In this document: positions 1-6,307 of the stretch, one piece after another
How positions within the stretch are numbered: the stretch's first letter is position 1
Layout of the letters: each line of letters begins with the position of its first letter
Assembly: GCA_030151105.1 (NCBI GenBank)
Contig: JASLEN010000373.1
Location: 1-6,308, forward strand
Reading direction: 5' to 3'
Source of the DNA: Dysgonomonas sp.
GTDB lineage: Bacteria; Bacteroidota; Bacteroidia; Bacteroidales; Dysgonomonadaceae
Length of the DNA: 6,308 nucleotides
Notes under the pieces: generated by a model
Seen by the model: the letters and a program-made list of their open reading frames with translations, nothing else
Told to the model about the DNA's origin: nothing
Database searches by the model: none
Program-made: the position numbers and the translations under genes

Positions 1-581
1 AAAAGAGATGAGTTTGATTTTCCAACCAATGTTCCCACATCCACATATCTTTCACTAATGTATCCAGATATAGGTGAGCGTACTACTGTATAGTTAAACT
101 CAAGTTGGGCTTGCTCTAAATCGGCTTTACTCATTGCCACATTGGCAATTGCAATATCGTTGGCTGCAATTGCATTGTCGAGGTCTAGTCGGCTGGCTGC
201 ATTCTGTTCATAGAGCGGTTTGATACGTTCTAAGTCACGAGCAGCTTTAGATGCTTGAGCCTCATCCTTTTTGAGTTGAGCTTTTGCTTTCTCTAGTCTC
301 GCTTTATATTGTACATTGTTGATATAGAAAAGTGGTTCGTTTTGTGCCACTTGTTTCCCTTCACTGAAAGTCATTTTTTCTAGATATCCTTCCACTCGTG
401 CGTGTACTTCTACATTTCGTGTAGCTCTAATCATACCTACATAGTCTCCATAGATGCCTATGTGATCTTTGCCAACAGACTCTACAAGCACAATCGGATA
501 TTTGATCTCGGGTTCTTTACACGACGCTAAGAATATCGTAAGAGATATTAGTGCGAATAAAATTATTCTTTTTAGATGCAT
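1..581 (-). CDS. RND efflux periplasmic adaptor (AcrA/MexA-type membrane fusion protein), 3'-truncated by window edge
   Basis: Lipoprotein adaptor that would link an inner-membrane RND pump to a TolC-like duct. The reverse strand reads 193 codons from ATG at 581 and then leaves the window. An in-frame TAA at 591-593 just upstream rules out an earlier start. Residues 1-21 are a lipoprotein signal (hydrophobic stretch ending LASC, lipidated Cys21). Residues about 45-90 hold the first half of the lipoyl/barrel-sandwich domain (GDYVGMIRA, VEVHARVEGYLEKM, FSEGKQV). About 91-163 are a charged, Ala-rich helical hairpin (ARLEKAKAQL, RIKPLYEQNAAS). About 164-193 begin the second lipoyl half (YTVVRSPISGYI, VDVGTLVG). 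These are hallmarks of drug-type (HAE) adaptors rather than CzcB-type ones. The beta-barrel and membrane-proximal domains, and presumably the cognate pump and duct genes, lie beyond the left edge. Family call is firm; substrate unknown. Confidence 0.93.
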   Translation of the reverse strand, partial: MHLKRIILFALISLTIFLASCKEPEIKYPIVLVESVGKDHIGIYGDYVGMIRATRNVEVHARVEGYLEKMTFSEGKQVAQNEPLFYINNVQYKARLEKAKAQLKKDEAQASKAARDLERIKPLYEQNAASRLDLDNAIAANDIAIANVAMSKADLEQAQLEFNYTVVRSPISGYISERYVDVGTLVGKSNSSL

Positions 582-593
582 ATGTTTAATTTA

Positions 594-606
594 AGTTCAA
601 TGAACT
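594..606. repeat. 13-base inverted repeat in the probable 5' leader of the minus-strand adaptor gene
   Basis: AGTTCA-A-TGAACT is a perfect inverted repeat with one central base. It lies 13-25 bases upstream of the minus-strand ATG, downstream of the candidate promoter. It could be an operator half-site pair. As an RNA hairpin the loop would be tight, so a DNA-binding site is the likelier reading. A short AT-rich palindrome can also arise by chance. Confidence 0.35.
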
Positions 607-654
607 AGTGTTACTGTCGCTGAGTCTATTTTATAAGAAATTCTTCTGATACTA

Positions 655-686
655 CAAATATACTATAGTATAACAAAAGTTTGAAA
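655..686 (-). promoter_or_regulatory. Candidate Bacteroides-type promoter for the minus-strand adaptor gene
   Basis: Read on the minus strand, TATATTTG (plus positions 655-662) fits the Bacteroides -7 consensus TAnnTTTG exactly. TTTC (683-686) lies 20 bases upstream, where the -33 TTTG is expected, with one mismatch. Transcription would start near 648, giving a leader of roughly 65 bases. The match and spacing are seen directly; promoter activity is inferred. Confidence 0.45.
659..672. repeat. Perfect 14-base palindrome overlapping the minus-strand promoter (candidate operator)
   Basis: TATACTATAGTATA is a perfect 14-base palindrome. It overlaps the upstream half of the candidate -7 element and fills part of the spacer toward -33. 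It is flanked on both sides by ACAAA in the same orientation (654-658 and 673-677). A dimeric repressor bound here would block the minus-strand promoter. TetR-family regulators commonly control drug-type RND operons through such sites, but no regulator gene is in view. Confidence 0.45.
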
Positions 687-687
687 G

Positions 688-729
688 AAACGTTTAGTGC
701 AATTTCGCGAATATGTTATTAAACGTTTA
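688..729. repeat. Two copies of AAACGTTTA, 33 bases apart
   Basis: AAACGTTTA occurs at 688-696 and again at 721-729, same strand, start to start 33 bases, close to three helical turns. The core AAACGTTT is itself an 8-base palindrome. The spacing would place two bound dimers on about the same DNA face. Similar ACGT-centred cores occur in some LacI-family operators such as PurR, but assigning a regulator is not possible from this alone. Confidence 0.35.
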
Positions 730-738
730 AATTTAAAC
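719..738. repeat. Two overlapping perfect palindromes (candidate operator)
   Basis: TTAAACGTTTAA (719-730) is a perfect 12-base palindrome. GTTTAAATTTAAAC (725-738) is a perfect 14-base palindrome that shares six bases with it. They lie roughly midway between the two start codons and about 70 bases upstream of the candidate plus-strand -7 element. Overlapping dyads could bind a regulator in alternative registers. Low sequence complexity raises the chance of accidental palindromes. Confidence 0.35.
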
Positions 739-757
739 TTGTCCCCCTCTATTATAG

Positions 758-776
758 TTTCTAATCTATTTCTAAT
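758..776 (+). repeat. 11-base-period direct repeat TTTCTAAT upstream of the efflux operon (candidate activator site)
   Basis: TTTCTAAT is found at 758-765 and 769-776, an 11-base period that is one helical turn. Tandem half-sites with this period are typical of response regulators that bind as head-to-tail dimers. The repeat ends about 32 bases upstream of the candidate plus-strand -7 element, a normal activator position. The function is inferred. Confidence 0.35.
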
Positions 777-808
777 GTACGTCTAAAAAAACTTTAATAC
801 TGTGCTTG

Positions 809-816
809 TACCTTTG
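809..816 (+). promoter_or_regulatory. Candidate -7 element for the plus-strand efflux operon
   Basis: TACCTTTG matches the Bacteroides -7 consensus TAnnTTTG. Transcription would begin near 822, leaving a leader of about 24 bases before the ATG at 846. No TTTG-like -33 element is present at the usual 19-21 base spacing; that position is an A-run (785-790). The promoter may therefore need an activator, or the match may be fortuitous. Confidence 0.35.
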
Positions 817-845
817 GCTCAGTCAGAAATATTCATAGAAAAGGA

Positions 846-2129
846 ATGAAAAAATATCTTTTAATAGTAGTCTTAAGTCTAAGCCTGTTTTCTTCTCAGG
901 CACAGAATACACTAAGTGTTACAGGAAAGCAAGTAGAAGCCTTGTTTTTACAAAATAACTTATCGTTAATAGCCGAACGAATGAATATCGAGTTGGCAGA
1001 GGCTGAAATTATTCAGGCAAAGTTGTGGGATAATCCAGAACTATCAGTTAGTGATTTGAACCTATGGTCAACATCATCGCAGCGAGAAGATGAGCCAATT
1101 CCAGCACTGTGGGGTGATAAGTTTATGAAGAATACTCAATTCAGCATAGAGTTGAGCCAGTTGATACAAACTGCTAACAAACGTGGACGCCTTATCCGTC
1201 GTGAGAAGGTTGGCAAACAAATAGCAGAAAAAGAATTTGAAGAGTTTTTACGTGCATTGAAGCTGGAACTGCGTCAATCGATTAGTGAAATTCTTTACTT
1301 GCAAAACTACATCACAGTCCTTGATAAGCAACAAGCTTCCTATAGTGAGTTGATTAGTAGTTACAAAAAGCTTGTTGCTCAAGGTAATTTAGCCAAATCT
1401 GAACTTATACGTTTGCAATCGGCAGAATTAGAGATTGATAATGAGCAATACGAAACGCAAACAGAATTGAACGAACAACTTTCTACCCTGAAGGTATTAT
1501 TGAACCTTGAACCTCAAGTGGAGCTAGTGTTACTTGACGAAGTAAACTTATATAAGAAACCAAGTGATCTCATTCTTCCTGAATTGTTAAGCCTAGCAGA
1601 GGCAAATCGTCCAGATGTGCAAACAGCTAAACTACAAACTGAATATTTTGACAAGTCTCTAGCCTACGAAAAATCTCTGCGTGTGCCAGATATTACATTA
1701 AGTGCAGCTTATGATCGTAGAGGTGGTGTTTGGAGAGACTTTATAGGCTTTGGGGTTAGTATTGATTTGCCCATCTTCGATAGAAATCAAGGAGGAGTGA
1801 AAACTGCCAAGATCAATCATCAACAAAGTTTGCTTAATACTCGCCTAGAGCAAAATAAACTTCAGCACGAAGTGGCAACAGCCTACAACAATTATCTGCT
1901 AGCACATAAGTTATATACCAAAGCAAATGATGCAGATCTATTAGCAGAAATTACAAAAATGCAAGAAGTATATAACAAGTATTTGATCAACAAAACAATC
2001 AGTATGCTCGAATATTTAGATTTTATGGAAGCATACACAGCCAATTTCCAAACTATGCTAACGTCTAAAAAGAACTTAGCAAATCAATTTCAAGAATTAC
2101 AGTTTACCATCGGTATAGATATAGAATAA
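846..2129 (+). CDS. TolC/CzcC-family outer membrane efflux protein
   Basis: Outer membrane channel of the tripartite pump encoded by this operon. Its 427 residues are typical for the family. Residues 1-20 form a signal peptide (KK, hydrophobic core, then SSQAQ). There is no cysteine anywhere in the protein, so unlike lipidated relatives such as CusC it cannot carry a lipid anchor. Two internally related halves are visible. The first has NPELSV (63-68) and LSQLIQTANKRGR (103-115), the strand and turn typical of CzcC-like proteins, followed by long coiled helices (about 118-220). The second has RPDVQTAK (255-262), VPDITLSAAYDRR (280-292) and GFGVSIDLPIFDRNQGG (301-317), then another helical hairpin to about 416. 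The start is supported by the signal peptide. AAGGA touches the ATG directly and is too close to act as a ribosome site. First gene of the operon, one base before the adaptor. Confidence 0.95.
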   Translation: MKKYLLIVVLSLSLFSSQAQNTLSVTGKQVEALFLQNNLSLIAERMNIELAEAEIIQAKLWDNPELSVSDLNLWSTSSQREDEPIPALWGDKFMKNTQFSIELSQLIQTANKRGRLIRREKVGKQIAEKEFEEFLRALKLELRQSISEILYLQNYITVLDKQQASYSELISSYKKLVAQGNLAKSELIRLQSAELEIDNEQYETQTELNEQLSTLKVLLNLEPQVELVLLDEVNLYKKPSDLILPELLSLAEANRPDVQTAKLQTEYFDKSLAYEKSLRVPDITLSAAYDRRGGVWRDFIGFGVSIDLPIFDRNQGGVKTAKINHQQSLLNTRLEQNKLQHEVATAYNNYLLAHKLYTKANDADLLAEITKMQEVYNKYLINKTISMLEYLDFMEAYTANFQTMLTSKKNLANQFQELQFTIGIDIE

Positions 2130-2130
2130 G

Positions 2131-3207
2131 ATGAAAAATAGAATTTTGTTTATAGTGGCTACGAGCCTATTCTTTGTGGCTTGTTCGCAGAAAGAAGAGA
2201 GTGTGCAAAAGGAGAAGTTTCAGGATGCATTTGTCAAAAATGTGAAGACTGTGAAAGCAGAATTGAGCAACAGGAATGCAGACCTAACACTGAACGGGAA
2301 AGTGGAATATAATCCTGACAAGGTGATGAATTATATTCCACTGGTGAGTGGTGTAGTTACTCGCACCTATTTTTCATTAGGAGATAAGGTCAAGCGTGGA
2401 CAAGTATTGTTAGATATTCGTAGCTCAGATTTGAGTGAATTGCAATCCAACCTAATAGAATTAGAGGGTGAACTTGCAATAGCAAAAAGAGAGCAACAAA
2501 CAGCTGAGTCGATGTTCGAAGATAATATGATTTCGGAGAGAGAATTGATAGAGGCAAAAGCAAAGGTTCGTCAAGCAGAAGCTGCATTGAATAAGAACAA
2601 AAGCGATATGAGTGTCTTTGGAAGTAATAGAGGAAATGGAGTTTTCGCTGTCACAGCTTCTATGGATGGCTATGTGGTGGCAAAAGATGTATCAACAGGA
2701 AGCACCATTTCTGCAGATGGAGATGCTCTGTTTACTATTGCTGACTTGAGCACTGTATGGATAAATGCAAATGTGTATGCTACCAATCTGCAAATGGTGA
2801 AAGAGGGAATGGAGGTGGAAATCTCATTGCTTTCGTATCCTAACGAGAAGTTTAGAGGGAAGATAAATCACCTTTCACAAGTGTTCGATTCAGAAGAAAA
2901 GGTCTTGAAGGCACGAATCAATATGGATAACAAAGACTTAAAATTCAAACCCGAAATGTCGGCTGTAGTTCATGTCACAGATGCTAGTTATCCGCTTTGC
3001 ATAGCTGTGCCTACTGATGCTCTTATCTTCGATGCAGATAGATATTTCTTGATTGTGCAGAAGGGGGATAAAGAATATGAGACTCGTGAAGTTGTATTGC
3101 AAGGGCATCATCAAAAGACATCTTATCTAGTGTCAGGTGTATCGGAGGGAGAAAACATTGTAGTTAAAAATCAACTACTTATTTATTCAGAATTGAAGGA
3201 GGTATAA
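2131..3207 (+). CDS. RND efflux periplasmic adaptor (CzcB/CusB-type membrane fusion protein), lipoprotein
   Basis: Periplasmic adaptor bridging the permease and outer membrane channel encoded beside it; 358 residues. The signal peptide ends FFVAC, with Cys18 as the lipidation site. Lipoyl (barrel-sandwich) halves are at about 65-97 (IPLVSGVVTRTYFSLGDKVKRG) and 170-204 (VFAVTASMDGYVVAKDVSTG, ending in LFTIADLS). A helical hairpin lies between (about 98-158). The beta-barrel covers about 207-275 (VWINANVYATNLQMVKEGM, then FRGKINHLS). The membrane-proximal domain is about 280-358 (IAVPTDALI, VVLQGHH, VSGVSEGENIVV). The N-terminal metal-binding methionine cluster of CusB and a His-rich tail are both absent. 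Start follows the upstream stop as TAAGATG with no Shine-Dalgarno, suggesting translational coupling. Residues after Cys18 (SQKEE) resemble a Bacteroidota surface-export signal; see findings. Confidence 0.95.
   Translation: MKNRILFIVATSLFFVACSQKEESVQKEKFQDAFVKNVKTVKAELSNRNADLTLNGKVEYNPDKVMNYIPLVSGVVTRTYFSLGDKVKRGQVLLDIRSSDLSELQSNLIELEGELAIAKREQQTAESMFEDNMISERELIEAKAKVRQAEAALNKNKSDMSVFGSNRGNGVFAVTASMDGYVVAKDVSTGSTISADGDALFTIADLSTVWINANVYATNLQMVKEGMEVEISLLSYPNEKFRGKINHLSQVFDSEEKVLKARINMDNKDLKFKPEMSAVVHVTDASYPLCIAVPTDALIFDADRYFLIVQKGDKEYETREVVLQGHHQKTSYLVSGVSEGENIVVKNQLLIYSELKEV
3196..3202 (+). promoter_or_regulatory. Strong Shine-Dalgarno sequence for the permease gene
   Basis: AAGGAGG lies six bases before the permease ATG at 3209 and is read within codons 356-358 of the adaptor gene. 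It complements the canonical 16S rRNA tail perfectly. None of the other three start codons in the window has a usable Shine-Dalgarno, so this one stands out and supports the start chosen for the permease. Confidence 0.6.
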
Positions 3208-3208
3208 G

Positions 3209-6200
3209 ATGCATAAATTTGTAGAAAATATAATCGGTTTTTCATTAAAAAACCACGTACTGGTTCTCTTCATGACAGGACTTCTGTTTGTGATAGGAAT
3301 AGTATGCTATCTAAATACGCCTATTGAGGCATATCCCGATGTAACCAATACTCGTGTTCGTATCATTACACAATGGTCGGGGCGAAGTGCCGAAGAAGTA
3401 GAAAAGTTTGTGACGCTGCCTATTATGCGTCAAGTGAATACGATTCCTCGCAAAACGGATGTACGTTCTACATCTCTATTTGGACTTTCAGTAGTAACTG
3501 TCATTTTCGAAGATGGGGTAGATGATTTCTTTGCTCAACAGTATTCTTCTAACAGAATGCAAGACTTGGACTTACCTGAAGGGGCAGAGTCAGAGATAGA
3601 ACCACCGTCTGGGGCAACTGGCGAAATCTTTCGTTATGTCCTAAAGAGTGATTTGCCAATCCGTGAGGTTGCTGCTGTCAATGAGTGGGTCGTTGAGCGT
3701 GAATTGCTTTCTGTGCCAGGTGTAGCTAGTATTTCTAGTTTTGGAGGTGATGAGAAAATATATGAAATAAAGGTAAATCCTTCTGAATTATATAATTATA
3801 ATCTTTCGCCGCTTGAAGTATTCGAGGCTGTATCCAATAGCAATATAAATGTCGGTGGAGATATTATTCAAAAAGGGAGTCAAGCCTATGTCGTGCGTGG
3901 TCTAGGGCTTTTGGAAAGTATAGAAGACATCGAAAATATTTTGATAGAGGTAAAAGGAAACACTCCTGTCAAAGTAAAGCAAGTGGCAAATGTGAGTGTT
4001 TCGTCTAAACCTCGTCTGGGGCAAGTGGGGCTTGACGATGAGGACGATGTGGTACAAGGTATTGTGATTATGCTTCGTGGAGAGAATCCAAGTGAAGTAA
4101 TCAAAAATCTGAAAGTTAAATTAGAAGAACTAAATGATCGCATTTTACCTAATGATATTCGCATAGAACCCTTCTTAGATAGAACGACTTTGGTGGATTC
4201 TACAGTACATACGGTGTTGAAGAATTTGTTGGAAGGGATTGTCTTGGTTTCGTTAGTGGTGTTTATATTCCTCTTCAATTGGCGTACAACGCTTATTGTG
4301 GCTACTGTGATTCCACTGTCGTTCTTGTTCGCCATTATGATGCTACGTATTCAAGGTTTGCCTGCCAACTTGATTTCGATGGGAGCACTCGATTTTGGGC
4401 TACTCTTGGAGGGAACGCTAGTGATCGTCGAAATTATTTTTGTTGGAATGAAAAAACGTTCCGACCAATTGGGAGATCGTTTTGTTCATGTTGCCAAAAG
4501 TGGTATCATCAAAAAGAGCGCTGGTAGTGTTGCTTCACATATCTTCTTCGCTCAAATCATTCTTGTAGTTGCATTATTCCCTATTTTTTCTTTCGAAAAA
4601 GTAGAAGGTAAGATGTTTTCCCCATTGGCATTTACCTTGGGCTATGCCTTGCTAGGCTCATTGATTTTGGCACTAACTTATGTGCCTGTAATGTGTAAAT
4701 TATTGCTTACGAAACCTATTGTAGAACGTCAGAATTTCATTAGCAAAAATGCGACAAATGCAATTCACAAATTGTTTGAGTTCAGTTCTCGATACCGAAA
4801 AGGTACGATTGTAACATTCTGCATTATACTTCTTCTATGTATTGTTCGTTTCAGTTTCTGGGGAACAGAGTTTATTCCTAAAATGAACGAAGGAGCTATC
4901 TATGTGCGTGCTACATTGCCCAATAGTGTCAATCTTGATGAATCGGTAAGAATAACGAAAGAGATGAAAACCAAATTGCAAGAGTTTGACGAAATAGAAT
5001 TTATTCTTTCACAAACAGGGCGTCCAAATGATGGAACTGACCCAACTGGATTTTTTAATATCGAATTCCATGCTGAACTGAAACCAGAAAAAGAGTGGAA
5101 ACGAAAAATAAAGAAGGATGATTTGATAAACGAAATTCAAGATGCGTTAGATATCTATCCTGGTATTATTTTAGGATTTAGTCAGCCTATTCAAGACAAT
5201 GTGGAAGAATATGTGGCAGGAGTGAAGAGCTCGCTTGTTATTAAAATATTTGGAGACGACCTTCAACAGTTAGAGGACTTGGCAAATCAAACAGCCAATC
5301 AGATCAAAAATGTGCGAGGGGTTGAAGATGTTAATGTGTTTACTAGCATCGGATTGCCAGAACTTCAGATCAAGTTAGAGGAATCACGTATGGCACGTTA
5401 TGCCGTATCTATGGCAGATGCGCAAGCAGTTGTAGAGATGGCTATTGGAGGAAAAATGGCAACGAAATTCTATGAAGGAGAACGAACTTTTGACGTTCAA
5501 ATTCGTTTCCAACAAGAGCATCGTGATACAGAAGATAAAATCGGTAACATCCTAATTCCTACAATGGATGGCACTTATGTGCCTTTGAAAGAAATAGCAG
5601 ATATTACTTTCGTAACAGGACCAACATTCATCTATCGTGAGGGTAGTAGCCGCTATGTGGGAGTAGGGTTCAGTATTCGTGACAGAGACTTGGGCTCAAC
5701 TATCGCAGAAGCACAAAAACTAGTGAATGCAAACGTAGAACTTCGTCACGAAAATAAGATGGAGTGGGCTGGAGAATTCGAAAGTCAACAGCGTGCAACA
5801 GCTCGTCTGATGGTCATTATCCCTGCGGTATTGTTACTTATTCTATTCCTACTTTATGTAAACTTTGGAACAGTAAAAGATACCTTAATTGCAGCTAGTG
5901 CTATGCCTTATGCCATTATCGGAGGGTTCTTTTCATTGTGGATAACGAATACGGTGTTTGGTATTTCGGCAGGAATTGGATTCATTATTCTCTTTGGTAT
6001 TACTGCTATTGACAGTATTTTGTTGATTGTCTTGATGAAAGAAAGAATGCAGCGCACTCGCAATCTTCGTCAGGCAATAGAAGAAGCAGTTAGCTCTCGT
6101 ATTCGTCCCGTGTTGATGATTGCCTTGATGGGTTCTATGGGATTATTCCCCGCAGCACTATCGACAGGCATGGGGTCAGAAATTCAAAAGCCATTGGCTA

Positions 6201-6307
6201 TTATGATTGTAGGAGGAATATTAGTGTGTATGTTACTCTCATTTACAGTATTGCCACAAGTATTTTATTTTGCATATCGTAGAGATCCTAAGTTGAGAAA
6301 AGAATAA
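3209..6307 (+). CDS. CzcA/CusA-family (HME-RND) efflux permease
   Basis: Proton-driven inner-membrane pump of the tripartite complex; 1032 residues, full length. Layout: TM1 about 14-34, periplasmic loop 35-338, TM2-TM7 about 340-549, second loop 552-865, TM8-TM12 about 867-1020. Heavy-metal RND hallmarks are clear: IEAYPDVTNTRV (39-50), QWSGRSAEEVEKFVTLP (55-71), VRSTSLFGLSVVTV (85-98), FEKVEGKMFSPLAFT (462-476), GTEFIPKMNEG (552-562), QPIQDNVEEYVAGVK (659-673), RPVLM (966-970) and GSEIQKPLA (989-997). TM4 has D395, E401 and E408 at positions equivalent to CzcA D402, D408 and E415, so the central Asp is Glu, and the usual VEN reads VEI. TM10 carries D935. The CusA copper methionines (573, 623, 672) align to V566, N617 and E667, arguing against Cu/Ag. 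RPVLM also fits CzcA-type better than CusA. Substrate unproven, perhaps a divalent cation. Confidence 0.95.
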   Translation: MHKFVENIIGFSLKNHVLVLFMTGLLFVIGIVCYLNTPIEAYPDVTNTRVRIITQWSGRSAEEVEKFVTLPIMRQVNTIPRKTDVRSTSLFGLSVVTVIFEDGVDDFFAQQYSSNRMQDLDLPEGAESEIEPPSGATGEIFRYVLKSDLPIREVAAVNEWVVERELLSVPGVASISSFGGDEKIYEIKVNPSELYNYNLSPLEVFEAVSNSNINVGGDIIQKGSQAYVVRGLGLLESIEDIENILIEVKGNTPVKVKQVANVSVSSKPRLGQVGLDDEDDVVQGIVIMLRGENPSEVIKNLKVKLEELNDRILPNDIRIEPFLDRTTLVDSTVHTVLKNLLEGIVLVSLVVFIFLFNWRTTLIVATVIPLSFLFAIMMLRIQGLPANLISMGALDFGLLLEGTLVIVEIIFVGMKKRSDQLGDRFVHVAKSGIIKKSAGSVASHIFFAQIILVVALFPIFSFEKVEGKMFSPLAFTLGYALLGSLILALTYVPVMCKLLLTKPIVERQNFISKNATNAIHKLFEFSSRYRKGTIVTFCIILLLCIVRFSFWGTEFIPKMNEGAIYVRATLPNSVNLDESVRITKEMKTKLQEFDEIEFILSQTGRPNDGTDPTGFFNIEFHAELKPEKEWKRKIKKDDLINEIQDALDIYPGIILGFSQPIQDNVEEYVAGVKSSLVIKIFGDDLQQLEDLANQTANQIKNVRGVEDVNVFTSIGLPELQIKLEESRMARYAVSMADAQAVVEMAIGGKMATKFYEGERTFDVQIRFQQEHRDTEDKIGNILIPTMDGTYVPLKEIADITFVTGPTFIYREGSSRYVGVGFSIRDRDLGSTIAEAQKLVNANVELRHENKMEWAGEFESQQRATARLMVIIPAVLLLILFLLYVNFGTVKDTLIAASAMPYAIIGGFFSLWITNTVFGISAGIGFIILFGITAIDSILLIVLMKERMQRTRNLRQAIEEAVSSRIRPVLMIALMGSMGLFPAALSTGMGSEIQKPLAIMIVGGILVCMLLSFTVLPQVFYFAYRRDPKLRKE

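Larger units (their letters stand above)
582..845. promoter_or_regulatory. Divergent intergenic control region between two RND efflux operons
   Basis: This 264-base AT-rich stretch separates the start codons of the two divergent operons. I find no convincing gene or RNA gene in it. It contains a candidate promoter for each direction and several short perfect palindromes (659-672, 719-730, 725-738), an interrupted inverted repeat (594-606), a repeated AAACGTTTA (688-696 and 721-729), and a direct repeat of TTTCTAAT (758-765 and 769-776). It must contain both operons' promoters unless an operon is read from further away. The individual sites are listed separately; their function is inferred. 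Confidence 0.75.

Noticed and set aside
635..645. AAGAA-A-TTCTT inverted repeat near the predicted minus-strand transcription start
   Set aside because: Five-base arms of A/T-rich sequence are expected by chance; no supporting context.
704..711. TTCGCGAA palindrome
   Set aside because: Only eight bases, flanks do not extend the symmetry; kept as background to the palindrome cluster.
743..747. Run of five C in an otherwise AT-rich stretch, possible phase-variation tract
   Set aside because: Far too short for slippage and not placed in a promoter spacer or coding frame.
776..796. Possible leader peptide before the efflux operon
   Set aside because: The ATG there opens only three codons (ATG TAC GTC) before TAA; no attenuator structure follows.
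2390..2587. 65-codon open frame on the minus strand inside the adaptor gene
   Set aside because: Leu-rich translation produced by the complement of the adaptor's helical hairpin; no start signal or context.
3886..4335. 149-codon open frame on the minus strand inside the permease gene
   Set aside because: Antisense shadow of the permease; Ser/Thr-rich low-complexity translation with no recognisable domain.
4279..4527. 82-codon plus-strand frame with several Cys, His and Trp residues (zinc-finger-like look)
   Set aside because: Out-of-frame reading across TM3-TM5 of the intact permease; the Cys spacing follows from the underlying codons.
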